Assembly (NCBI RefSeq): GCF_002931075.1 | Contig: NZ_PSTQ01000002.1 | Span: 124,001-188,000, forward strand | Length of the DNA stretch: 64,000 nt | DNA from: Pseudoclavibacter sp. AY1F1 | GTDB lineage: Bacteria; Actinomycetota; Actinomycetes; Actinomycetales; Microbacteriaceae | Reading direction: 5' to 3' | Part shown: one piece after another, positions 7,880 to 16,575 of the stretch | Layout of the letters: every line of letters begins with the position of its first letter | Position numbering within the stretch: the stretch's first letter is position 1 | Position numbers and translations under genes: made by a program | The notes under the pieces: generated by a model | Databases searched by the model: none | Seen by the model: only the letters and a program-made list of their open reading frames with translations | What the model was told of the DNA's origin: nothing

Positions 7880-9614
7880 GATCGAGCCCGTCCCCTTCCG
7901 CCCGGACGCGGTCCAGCGGTGCTCGGCTACTGCTGATGAGCGGCGCAGGAACTGGCCCGTGGTCTATGTACTCGACGGCCCCCGGGGTGCGCGTCGCGGC
8001 TCGGTGTATGTCGGTGAGACCATCAGCGCAGAAAGTCGACTGACGCAGCATCTCGCGAGCGGGACGAAGGCGGGCATGCGCTCGGCGCGCATCATCCTGG
8101 ACGACACCTTCAATAAGTCGGTTTGCCTCGATCTCGAATCGCACCTGATTCGCTGGTTCGCCGGTGACGGCGAATACACGGTGTTGAACGGCAACGAGGG
8201 CGTCGCCGATTCCGCCTATTACTCCCGGGAGGACTACCGGGAGTCGTTCGAGGAGATCTTCGAGCAGCTGAGGGCTGAGGGGCTCTTCGAGCAGACGATT
8301 CCGGAGATCGAGAACAGCGACCTCTTCAAGCTGTCGCCGTTCAAGGCGCTCTCCCGCGACCAGGCCATGGCCGCAGACCAGATCTTGAAGGGCCTGTTCG
8401 AGGACCTCGAGCTCAAGCGCGATGTCAGGTCGATGAGCGTGGTCGAGGGGAGTCCCGGCACCGGTAAGACCATTGTGGCGATCTACTTGCTCAAGCTTCT
8501 CGCCGAGATTCGTGACTGGGATGAGAACGAACCGCGCGAATCGAACACGCTGTTCGCGGACTTCTTCGTGCCGGAGAACAAGAAGCTGCTGCAGGGCACT
8601 CGGATGGGGCTGGTTGTTCCCCAGCAGTCGCTTCGTCGTTCGATTCAGAAGGTCTTCAAGAAGACCCCGAACCTCCACCCCAAGATGGTCCTCTCGCCGT
8701 TCGGCCTCGGTAAGGTCGTCGACCCGTTCGACATTCTGTTCGTGGATGAGACGCACCGGCTCAACCAGCGGGCGAATCAACCATCGGGAGTCCTTAACAA
8801 GGATTTTGGGGAGATCAACGCGCGCCTCTTCGGCACCGATGATCCCCGCCACACGCAACTCGACTGGGTGCGCGCGCAGTCGCGGCACAGCATCTGCATG
8901 CTCGACGTCAATCAGACTGTCCGCCCGGCCGACCTCCCCAGGGAGACGATGCTGGCGCTGGTGGATGAGGTGCGGGGCGACGAGCGCCACTACCCGTTGA
9001 TGACGCAGATGCGCGTGAAGGCGGGGTCGGACTACTTCGGCTTCGTGAATCGGCTGCTCCGCGGTGAGAAGGGTCTTGCTGTCCCGGATTTCGGCGAGTA
9101 CGACCTGCGGTTCTTTGGCGACGTCGGCGAGATGCGTGCTGCAATCCGGGAGCGGGATGCGGAAGTCGGCCTTTCGCGCATGGTCGCTGGGTACGCGTGG
9201 GACTGGGTGTCCCGGAAGGATCGGGACGCGTATGACATAGAGATCGATGGCGAGCGGATGCGGTGGAACAGCACCGACAAGGATTGGATCAACTCACCCA
9301 ACGCGTTGGAAGAGGTCGGGTCGATCCACACGGTGCAGGGCTACGACCTGAACTACGCGGGCGTCATCATCGGGCCGGACCTCAAGGTTGACCCTGAGAC
9401 TGCCGAAATTCGGGCGGACAGGGCTGCGTACCGCGACAAGAAAGGCAAAGAAGCCAACAAGGTCCTCGGGAAGTCTTACGGTGACGCAGAACTGCTGGAG
9501 TACATCCGCAACATCTACGCGGTGCTCATGACCAGGGGAATGCGGGGCACCTACGTGTATGTCTGCGACTCGAGCTTGCGAACACGCATGCGCGAACGAA
9601 TCGACCCGGATTGA
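7866..9614 (+). CDS. GIY-YIG nuclease domain fused to DUF2075 ATPase
   Basis: Protein of 582 aa. An N-terminal GIY-YIG-like domain shows VVYVLDG (Tyr34), VYVGET (Tyr48, Gly50), Arg58 in SRLTQH and a candidate catalytic Glu91 in LESHLI. A DUF2075/SF1-helicase-like ATPase follows: Walker A EGSPGTGKT (Lys201), Walker B ILFVDETHRL (Asp294-Glu295), a late motif SIHTVQGYDLNYAGVIIG and an arginine-finger-like stretch AVLMTRGMRGTYVYVCD. The predicted activity is nucleic-acid cleavage coupled to ATP-driven remodelling. The 14-base overlap with the MazG-like gene indicates joint function. A defence role is inference from architecture and neighbours; the protein family has no established mechanism that I know of. 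Confidence 0.85.
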   Translation: MTRFEIEPVPFRPDAVQRCSATADERRRNWPVVYVLDGPRGARRGSVYVGETISAESRLTQHLASGTKAGMRSARIILDDTFNKSVCLDLESHLIRWFAGDGEYTVLNGNEGVADSAYYSREDYRESFEEIFEQLRAEGLFEQTIPEIENSDLFKLSPFKALSRDQAMAADQILKGLFEDLELKRDVRSMSVVEGSPGTGKTIVAIYLLKLLAEIRDWDENEPRESNTLFADFFVPENKKLLQGTRMGLVVPQQSLRRSIQKVFKKTPNLHPKMVLSPFGLGKVVDPFDILFVDETHRLNQRANQPSGVLNKDFGEINARLFGTDDPRHTQLDWVRAQSRHSICMLDVNQTVRPADLPRETMLALVDEVRGDERHYPLMTQMRVKAGSDYFGFVNRLLRGEKGLAVPDFGEYDLRFFGDVGEMRAAIRERDAEVGLSRMVAGYAWDWVSRKDRDAYDIEIDGERMRWNSTDKDWINSPNALEEVGSIHTVQGYDLNYAGVIIGPDLKVDPETAEIRADRAAYRDKKGKEANKVLGKSYGDAELLEYIRNIYAVLMTRGMRGTYVYVCDSSLRTRMRERIDPD

Positions 9615-10326
9615 GTGAAAAGTCTTGGTGTCATTTCCGAGACCTGAGGTGAGGTGGTCGCACTGGTTGCGCTGCGCCTTGCAACCGCACCCCGCTGGTC
9701 TTCAGATTTATCCCGCTCGGCTCGGCCTAAGCGTGCAGCAGGCGATGAGTGACTCCGCGCCAGCCGCCAAGTTTGAAGTTACGGCGACGCGGCAGCGCAG
9801 CAGTCACAGTACCCGTGCTGTTGCTAGAGCCGACGGTGATCTCAGGTTCTCTTTGCGCGGCGTCAGCGGGATCGCCGAGAGCCGGCCCTGGTCTATCACG
9901 TCAAGTTCTACATGCAACTCAGGCTTCTATAAGCACGGTGTTCGCTGTCTTTCGCTCAAGGCACCGTCGAAAGTCGGCAACGGCACAGCTCATAGGCGTG
10001 GCCATGCTCCGAGTATGATTTCGACGAAACGGAACCGGATATCTGCTGGTCGACATTGATCTCGACCTCAAAGTTTGGGGCCTCGACACATGGAAAATCC
10101 GTGCGAACTAGTCCGACCGTAGAAGGGAAACGGCACCGACCGAGATCCTCTACAAGGAGCGATTCGTCCACCGCGTGGTGTGTGAGCCAGGCCGTGCAGC
10201 GGTCTCTGCATTCCTTCGTCTTCGAGATCCGCTGTTCAGATGAGTGCCAGAGTGGATAGAGTGGTCGAGGCTAGTGTATTCGCGTGAATCTAGCTGATTC
10301 ATCCACATGAATAGGGGAAAAGCGAC
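9615..10326. other. Gene-poor spacer with possible decayed reading frame
   Basis: No convincing intact gene is present. One plus-strand frame from about 10019 to 10249 reads protein-like on both sides of a single TAG at 10109, with LLVDIDLDLKVWGLDTWKI before it and TEILYKERFVHRVVCEPGR after it, then a TGA. It may be the relic of a small protein. The VDIDLDL string is loosely reminiscent of a DUF402 core, but the match is too short to name. Composition is less GC-rich than the flanking housekeeping genes. The last 60 bases probably hold the promoter of the helicase gene. Confidence 0.3.
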
Positions 10327-12906
10327 ATGCCCATCGACCTCAGTAACCTTGGACGTCGCCGAGGAGCCGTATCGACGCAACCTCGCGACATTTTCGATGC
10401 ACTGCCTTCTCGCCCCTGGCCGCGGTTGAGGTTAGAGCAAGGTGAAGTGTTGAAACTCTGGCACGAAAGGCGTGCTCAGCGAGACATTGTTATCAAGCAA
10501 AATACGGGCGGCGGCAAGACCGTGGCCGGCCTCTTGATCGCTCAGTCCAGTTTGAATGAAGCGGTAGGGCCTGCTGTCTACCTTGCTCCGGACACGTACT
10601 TAGCGTCACAGGCGTTGCACGAAGGTGAGCGCCTCGGCTTGAGCGTCACGGATAATGCGCGCAGTGCGGATTTCCGCGCGGGACGCTCGATTCTCGTCAC
10701 AACCTTCCAGAAGGTTGTAAACGGTCAGAGTGTCTTCGGCGTCGTCGGCGGTTCGAGGTCCGTCACGAATATTGGCACCATCGTCGTTGATGATGCCCAT
10801 TCGGCTCTCGCAATCACCGAGAAGCAATTCAAGGTTTCAGTTCCTGCCTCCAGTCCTGTATATGACGCGATGTTCCGACTTTTCAATGACTCACTGAGGG
10901 ATCAGGGGGAAGCTGCATGGAAAGGTGTGCGGGAAGGACAAGTCGGGGCTACGATTCGCGTTCCGTTCTGGTCGTGGAACGGGCAGCAGCTCGCTGTCAG
11001 GAACATTCTTGATGCTGCCTATTCTGAAGCTGATGGACAGGCATCTTCGTGGCTGTACTATTCGTGGCCACTCGTCTCGCAGGTGCTGCATCTCTGCGCA
11101 GCAACGGTTACTGGCCGAGAGTTCGAAATAAGGCCTCCGTGCTCCCCTATTGAACTCATACCTGCCTTTGCCAATGCGCGTCGCCGGGTCTATCTCACGG
11201 CTACCTTGTCAGATGATAGTGTGCTGGTGACAGATTTTGGTGCAAATCCGAAGGATATCGAGCGGCCAGTTACTCCGGAGCGGGCATCTGACCTTGGAGA
11301 CCGTCTGATCCTAGCCCCTCTCTCAATAAACCCGTCTGTCGTGGAAGACTCTGTGCGTGCTCTGGTAAAGGACTTCTCAGTCGGTGCCTGGGGTGACGGC
11401 GAAGGTGTTTCGAGGCCAGTCAATGTGGTTGTGCTCGTGCCATCGGACAAGCGTGCCAAGCTTTGGAGTGCCTACGCAGATCGTGTTTGTTACGTCGAGG
11501 ACCTCCCGGATCTGGTTGCACAATTGAAGTCTGGTGAGCAACTCGGTGTGACAGTTCTTGTCAACAAATACGATGGCGTCGATCTCCCAGGTGAAGCCTG
11601 TCGTTTACTCGTAGTAGATGGGGTTCCTTTCCCCTTGAGTCCCAGTGAGTCAAGAATGGCCGCCGCGCTCCGGGGGACTGAGACCTACGCTGCAAGACAG
11701 ACACAGAAGATAGAACAGGGAATGGGGCGCGGGGTACGCGATGCTGAGGACTACTGCGCGGTGCTGCTTTTGGGTAGTGAACTAGCGCTGAGCCTCACGA
11801 GCCCCCACATGCGAGAGCACTACTCGGCGGCTACCCGTATTCAGATCGACTTAAGCCTCGATCTGGCCGACATGATCAAGAACGAAGGTCTAGAGCATGT
11901 TCGGCAAGCGCTGGGCGTGTTCCTGCGGCGTGAGCCTGCATGGTTGGAAGCAAGTCGCGGCGCGACAGCAGGCGTAGAGTATGACCAAGTCAGCGTCGTT
12001 CACGAGGTCGAGAGGGCTCGGCGCAGAGCATTCGATCTGGCTCGGGCTGGACAATTCTATGAAGCGACGCAGGTTGTTCTTGACGGAGCGCGGGCCTTGA
12101 CTCCTCTCGAGCAAGGTTGGTATCACGAGGAAGCAGCCGCTTATGCCGCTCACTTCGATTCGAATCGTTCTCAAGAAATCCTGAGAAACGCACGGTTAAA
12201 CAACATCCACGCATTGCTGCCCGTGACGGCCGTGCCGATTGCGAAGCTGCGCCCAAGCGCGCGCCAAGCGCAAGCACTCCATGGATACCTGAGTGCCACT
12301 TATGCGAACAGTGTTGAGCTTGAACTCGGGTTCGCCAGCGTTCTTGACTCGATCGTCTTCGATGCAGAACAAGTTGAGGCTGCGGAGCAAGCATTCATGG
12401 ATCTGGGCTTGCACCTGGGATTCGCAGCTGATCGACCGGACAAACGATACGGAACCGGCCCAGATGTAGTCTGGGCTCTGCCCGACGACCAGGCGCTCGT
12501 TATCGAACTTAAATCCGGTGTTACGCGACATGATGCTCGCATCATAAAGTCAGAAGTGGATCAAGTAGCGGGCCATCTGAATTGGTGTGCGGAGAATTTC
12601 GGGGAGGAGATTACGCTTCGTCCTGTTTTGGTTCACCCATCGGCCAGTCACATGCCCAATGCTACGCCGCCGTCGGGCCTTCGCATGTTGACGCCAGACG
12701 CAGTGGAGAACCTCAAGGATCGAGTCAAGAGTTTTTCTAGGGCTGCTGCAGCGGATGAAAATTGGCTGAGTGTGGATAAGTTGCGCGAACTTCTTGCGCA
12801 GCATGGATTGACTGGCCATTCATCAATTGCAAATAGTGCGCTGGTGGCTCAAATGTCTGAGGGTTTTGTCGCGAATATCCTTCGCAATGAATCAGACGCT
12901 GGGTAA
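10327..12906 (+). CDS. DEAD/DEAH helicase fused to PD-(D/E)XK-like nuclease
   Basis: Large protein of 859 aa. The N-terminal superfamily 2 helicase module has Walker A NTGGGKT (Lys64), a LAPDTYLASQ segment like motif Ia, Walker B VVDDAH (Asp155-Asp156-Ala-His158, a DExH-like variant with Asp for Glu) and QKIEQGMGRGVRD as motif VI with its arginines. The C-terminal third has GPDVVWALPDDQALVIELKSG, giving Asp713, Glu727 and Lys729 in PD-(D/E)XK spacing, so a nuclease domain is likely. Codon use is visibly less GC-rich than in neighbours, a sign of transfer. It stands alone between the DUF2075 module and the broken permease. Restriction-like defence is inferred. Confidence 0.82.
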   Translation: MPIDLSNLGRRRGAVSTQPRDIFDALPSRPWPRLRLEQGEVLKLWHERRAQRDIVIKQNTGGGKTVAGLLIAQSSLNEAVGPAVYLAPDTYLASQALHEGERLGLSVTDNARSADFRAGRSILVTTFQKVVNGQSVFGVVGGSRSVTNIGTIVVDDAHSALAITEKQFKVSVPASSPVYDAMFRLFNDSLRDQGEAAWKGVREGQVGATIRVPFWSWNGQQLAVRNILDAAYSEADGQASSWLYYSWPLVSQVLHLCAATVTGREFEIRPPCSPIELIPAFANARRRVYLTATLSDDSVLVTDFGANPKDIERPVTPERASDLGDRLILAPLSINPSVVEDSVRALVKDFSVGAWGDGEGVSRPVNVVVLVPSDKRAKLWSAYADRVCYVEDLPDLVAQLKSGEQLGVTVLVNKYDGVDLPGEACRLLVVDGVPFPLSPSESRMAAALRGTETYAARQTQKIEQGMGRGVRDAEDYCAVLLLGSELALSLTSPHMREHYSAATRIQIDLSLDLADMIKNEGLEHVRQALGVFLRREPAWLEASRGATAGVEYDQVSVVHEVERARRRAFDLARAGQFYEATQVVLDGARALTPLEQGWYHEEAAAYAAHFDSNRSQEILRNARLNNIHALLPVTAVPIAKLRPSARQAQALHGYLSATYANSVELELGFASVLDSIVFDAEQVEAAEQAFMDLGLHLGFAADRPDKRYGTGPDVVWALPDDQALVIELKSGVTRHDARIIKSEVDQVAGHLNWCAENFGEEITLRPVLVHPSASHMPNATPPSGLRMLTPDAVENLKDRVKSFSRAAAADENWLSVDKLRELLAQHGLTGHSSIANSALVAQMSEGFVANILRNESDAG

Positions 12907-13279
12907 GTTGGTGTTGACAGGCAACGGAGCGCTTCGAGTGACTCTGGGTGATTGGACTGCCATTGAGCAAGTTTGTGGCCGTCGGTCCTTGCTCTGGAAC
13001 TCTTCGAATCAAATTGAGCTTGCAAGCGTGGTCTCGTGCGCTGAATGGCGAAAGCAGTGCTCGTGGTTTTGTTGAAGCCGTTTCGCTGAGCTGCTCGTCG
13101 TGCGGGATTCAGAACTAACTGGTTCTGACTCGCGTCGATGCACGCGCCTAATGCGGTTCGCGACTACTGGGATTCGGACCGCACGGCGCGAGGTCAAGGT
13201 TCTTAGTAGGTCATAAATTCGCAACAGCATTCTCGATTTGTTGACGAACGAGCCGGTGTTAGGTGTTCATGCGTGAGGG
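12907..13279. other. Gene-poor right flank of accessory segment
   Basis: No credible gene, RNA or repeat was found. Short open frames here have no recognisable motif or ribosome binding site. The stretch shares the lower GC of the preceding helicase gene and ends where high-GC permease sequence resumes, so it probably contains the junction of the acquired segment. Confidence 0.4.
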
Positions 13280-14680
13280 ATGCGAATCCTGGTGCCTGCC
13301 GCGCGTGAAACGCATGCACCCGCTAGTCGGCCACGGAATCAGGAGCCGCCAGGATCACGGCGAGTAAGCGCCCTCCTCGGCCAGCCCATGTCAAGGACAC
13401 GCTTGCAAGTACTCACCCGCATGCTCGGCGTGCACAGAACCGGGTTTACGGCTATCGCGGCCGCCACCGCGATCCTGCTGCTGTTCTCCGTCGGCTACGC
13501 GTGGATGACCCCGCACGTGCCCGACGCCGGCGCCTTCTACTCCTACGTCGACCGCGGTCTCGGGCGACGCCTGGGGCTGGGCACCGCATCCATCGCCCTG
13601 CTCTCCTACGTGCTGCTCACCGTGTCGATGACCAGCTACTTGGGCGTGCAGGCCGGCAACCTCTTCGAGCTGTGGACCGGGATGCAGGTGCCCTGGTGGC
13701 TCATCTCCGCCCTCATGATCGCGATCGTCGGGTTCCTCGGCTACCGCAACATCGACCTCTCCGCGAAGGTGCTCGGCGTCGTGCTGGTGCTCGAGGTCGT
13801 CGCGGTTATCGTCATCGACGTGGGGGTGCTCGCGTCCGGGCGCGAGCTCACGACGCTGCCGTTCAGTGTCAGCGAGGCCGTCTCCGGCACACCCGGCCTC
13901 GGGCTGCTGTTCGCGTTCCTCGGCTTCTTCGGCTTCGAGGCAACGGCAGTGTTCCGCAACGAGGCCCGCGACCCCGAGCGCACCGTGCCCCGCGCTACCT
14001 ACATCGCCGTCATCGCGGTGGGTGCGCTGTACTTCGTCTCGTCCTGGCTTGTCATCGCGGGCCTCGGCGCCGACAACGCGGTCGCCCTCTCGAACGAGGA
14101 CCCGGCCGGAGTCGTCGTTGGTCTCGCCGGTGACGTGGTCGCGCCGATCATGGCCGACATCGTGCAGGTCCTCGTCGTGACGAGCATGTTCGCGCGCATG
14201 CTCGCGTTCCACAACATCGTCACCCGCTACCTGTTCACGCTGGGGGAGCGGGACGTGCTGCCGCGCACCCTCGCCGCCATGCACCCGAAGCACTCGGCAC
14301 CGTCGCGCGCATCCCTGTGGGTGACGATCATCACCGCCGTCGTGGTTGTCGTCTCCGCGCTCGCCCAGCTCGACCCGGTGCTGCAGATCTACACCTGGTA
14401 CTCCGGCGCGGGCGCGGTGGGCGTCGTCGTCATGATGACCCTCGCGAGCTTCGCCGTCGTCGCCTTCCGTGCGCGGCTGAAGCGGGATGCGGCCGAAGGG
14501 ACGGCTTCGTCGTGGGTCACTGTCGCGTCGCTGGCCGGCGGCATCGGGCTGGTGTTGGTGTTGATCATCGCGATCTGGAACTTCCCGTTCCTCGTCGGCG
14601 GCGTCATCGCGGCGATCATCTGGGGTGCCGTGCTCGCAGGGTTCTTCGCGGTGGGGATGCTGCTGCCGAGCAAGCGGTGA
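13280..14680 (+). pseudogene. APC family amino-acid permease, 5'-truncated
   Basis: The frame encodes 466 aa, but only about the last 400 residues resemble an APC-superfamily permease: ILLLFSVGYAWMTPHVPDAG, the GAFYSYVDRGLGRRLG region, a conserved GFFGFEATAVFRNEARDPERTVP segment and eight or more later helices. The family normally starts with two membrane helices before this point, including the unwound TM1 substrate site; here they are replaced by a hydrophilic Arg/Pro-rich leader that looks non-coding. The gene seems to have lost its 5' end when the accessory segment to its left was inserted. A working importer is unlikely. Confidence 0.75.
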
Positions 14681-14845
14681 CCTGCCGCGAACTCCGTCAC
14701 CTCGCGTTCTGCCGGTTCTCGGCTGCGCGCCTCAGATCTGCAGACAGAGACCCACGCACTCCGCTGATGAGCTCGCGGCCCTTGACGAGGATTCGCCACC
14801 GGTTCAGCGATCGGAACCCTCTTGCGTGAGGCGAGTGTGCGCAGG

Positions 14846-14876
14846 CAAGCGGCGGTACTTGTCGTGCCGCCGCTTG
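14846..14876. terminator. Bidirectional hairpin terminator
   Basis: Perfect 10-bp arms (14846-14855 and 14867-14876) around an 11-base loop. It lies between the converging permease remnant and the small hypothetical gene, about 20 bp beyond the latter's stop codon. It has no strong T run, as is common in high-GC actinobacteria. Confidence 0.55.
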
Positions 14877-14894
14877 TCTGGCGCCCGCGTGCTA

Positions 14895-15131
14895 CTAGAA
14901 ACCGAAATCGGGCCCGTCGTCGCGCGTGCTTGGCAGTGCAGGCTCAGGGGGCCAATGTCGAGGGGTTGTCTTGGCCTTTTCCTTCTTCGCCTCAGCGCGG
15001 AGATCGCTCTCGCTAAACGGAGAGTCGGTGCGTTCGGTGAGCCGCTTGAGCACCTTCAGTGCTTGCGCGCGGGTCAGGTGGCACCCAAGCAAGAACCGCA
15101 GGGCTTCGTCGTGGGAGAGACGCTTTGTCAT
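14895..15131 (-). CDS. Small hypothetical protein
   Basis: Predicted protein of 78 aa, charged and helical, beginning MTKRLSHDEALRFLLGCHLT and containing a Lys/Glu-rich middle (EAKKEKAK). A GGAAGGA ribosome binding site lies seven bases before the chosen ATG; another ATG directly upstream is also possible. I recognise no family. The N-terminal segment SHDEALRFLLGCHLTRAQAL could be a helical DNA- or protein-binding motif of the kind found in small plasmid or phage-borne regulators, but nothing supports a specific role. It sits in the accessory zone between the broken permease and a dead transposase. Confidence 0.5.
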   Translation of the reverse strand: MTKRLSHDEALRFLLGCHLTRAQALKVLKRLTERTDSPFSESDLRAEAKKEKAKTTPRHWPPEPALPSTRDDGPDFGF

Positions 15132-15134
15132 CAT

Positions 15135-15511
15135 GTTTTCCTTCCGTTTCGACGAGGTTCGCAGAAACGAAAGTGGGCGTTCGGGGAGGTGGCTACGCCC
15201 ATAGGGAGCCAACACGGGGCCAACGTATCGCGCTCTCGCGGGGTGGTTCACAGCAAGTTTCCAGGATAAAACAAGCATTGCGTTCGTGAATTCGCTTTTG
15301 GGTACTCACCACCGTCTTCACGATCACCCTTCTACTCACTTGCATCGTGGACCGCGGATCCTAGGACTCTGGTCGCCCCAGCCCGGTGGTGCGTCCCCAT
15401 CCGGCTCTCCGCAATCGAGAGTGAAGGAGCGGGTAGCGCGTCGTTGCGCTGGTAGAGGTCGAGGCCTTACCGGATGGAAGTTCTTACACTCCCCGTCCGA
15501 AAGATCTCGAC
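15135..15511. other. Intergenic flank and presumed left end of ISL3 element
   Basis: No gene is apparent. The last 40 bases before the transposase start contain TTCTTACACTCCCCGTCC, a sequence of the style seen at ISL3-family terminal inverted repeats. No matching right-hand repeat is found downstream, in keeping with truncation of the element. Confidence 0.35.
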
Positions 15512-16230
15512 GTGCCTAACGCTACCCTCCAACTTCCTGACCTCACCGCGTTCTGCGGTCTTGACGAGCTCGGGTTGGAGGTGACCGGGCAGGTCATCTC
15601 CGAACGTCGCAGGGTGCTCGCGCGCCGGGTCCTTGAACCTAATGACTGGTGTCATCGTTGCGGTAGCCAAGGGTCGGCGCGGGACTCCATCACGCGCCGC
15701 CTCTCGCATGTGCCCTTCGGGTGGCGACCGATCGTGCTCGTGATCTCGGTCCGCCGATACCGCTGCTCCGAGTGCGCTCACGTGTGGCGTCAGGACACGT
15801 CAGCGGCCGCCGCACCGCGGGCGAAGCTCCCCCGAGCAGCGCCGCGATGGGGACTGGTCGGTCTCGTCGTCCAGCACCTCTCCGTCGCTCGCCTCGCGGA
15901 ATCCTTGGACGTGTCCTGGAACACCGCGAACCGCGCCATCCTCGCCGAAGGACGAAGGCTTTTGATCGACGACCCCACGCGCTTCGATGACGTGACGGTT
16001 ATCGGTGTTGATGAGCACGTCTGGCAGCACACCAAGCGCGGCGACAGGTTCGTGACCGTCATCGTCGACCTCACCCCAGTCCGTGCGAAGACGGGGCCAG
16101 CCAGGCTGCTTGACATGGTCGAAAGACGATCAAAGGCAGTGTTCACGGCCTGGCTGCAGGAGCAGACGCAGGCCTGGCGCGACCGAGTCGAGGTCGTCGC
16201 GATGGGCGGCTTCAAGACCGCGGCCGAGGC
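15512..16230 (+). mobile_element. Remnant of an ISL3 family insertion sequence
   Basis: Only the left part of the element survives. The right end, including the last third of the transposase and the right terminal repeat, is missing. The boundary abuts the end of the toxin-antitoxin module, so a deletion or recombination joined the two. Confidence 0.65.
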
Positions 16231-16282
16231 TTCACGTCAGCCTGCCCACCGGCGCAATGCGATCCCAAGCGCGGGAAGGTGA
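15512..16282 (+). pseudogene. ISL3 family transposase, truncated and catalytically dead
   Basis: The 256-residue frame begins like an ISL3 transposase: paired zinc-finger cysteines (CHRCGSQG, RRYRCSECAHVW), an HTH region, then VIGVDEHVWQHTKRGDRFV with the first catalytic Asp. Full-length family members are about 400 aa or more. The segment that should read like VVAMDGFTGFKTAA instead reads VVAMGGFKTAA, losing the second catalytic Asp and three residues, which fits a small deletion between short GGCTTC repeats. After about 16228 similarity stops and the frame runs into the 3' end of the opposing HepT-like gene. The element cannot transpose. Confidence 0.8.
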
Positions 16283-16575
16283 CTCAGGACGACGTCGCGA
16301 ACTGTCTCAAGATCAACACCGAAATACTGGTGGACGAGAATGTTGCGCAAGCCGCGGATCTGCGGCCATGGAATCTCCGGGTGCGCGTCGATGGTCTCAG
16401 TCGGCAGGTGCTTCGCTGCCTCACCGAGGATCTGCAGATTCCGCTCGAAGGCTTCGGTCGCCATGTCGAGATCGACCTGTTGGCTGTCGCGATTCTCGAG
16501 CACACCGATGTACCTCGTGCACCGATCGATGGACTGGAGGATGTCGGCGACTCGCTCGCGTCGGCTTCAACTCAC
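16237..16575 (-). pseudogene. hepT: HepT-like (DUF86) toxin with nonsense codon 3
   Basis: The minus-strand frame encodes the helical HEPN fold of HepT: ERVADILQSIDRCTRYIG at the start and the RNase motif RX4-6YXH as RGLRNILVHQYFG near residue 85. Full length would be 112 aa, normal for HepT. The natural start appears to be a GTG overlapping the antitoxin stop (GTGA), but the third codon is TGA. Translation could restart only from a GTG at 16503, missing the first 24 residues. MntA-HepT pairs are antitoxin/toxin systems in which the nucleotidyltransferase modifies the HEPN RNase. This copy is likely inactive or N-terminally shortened. Confidence 0.72.

Noticed and set aside
9625-10059. Gene after the DUF2075 protein
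   Set aside because: The 144-codon frame has Ser/Arg-rich composition, no domain and no ribosome binding site; a different frame looks more protein-like in the second half.
13391-14293. Minus-strand 300-codon frame opposite the permease
   Set aside because: It is a His/Asp/Glu-rich shadow of the membrane-protein reading frame, with no start signal.
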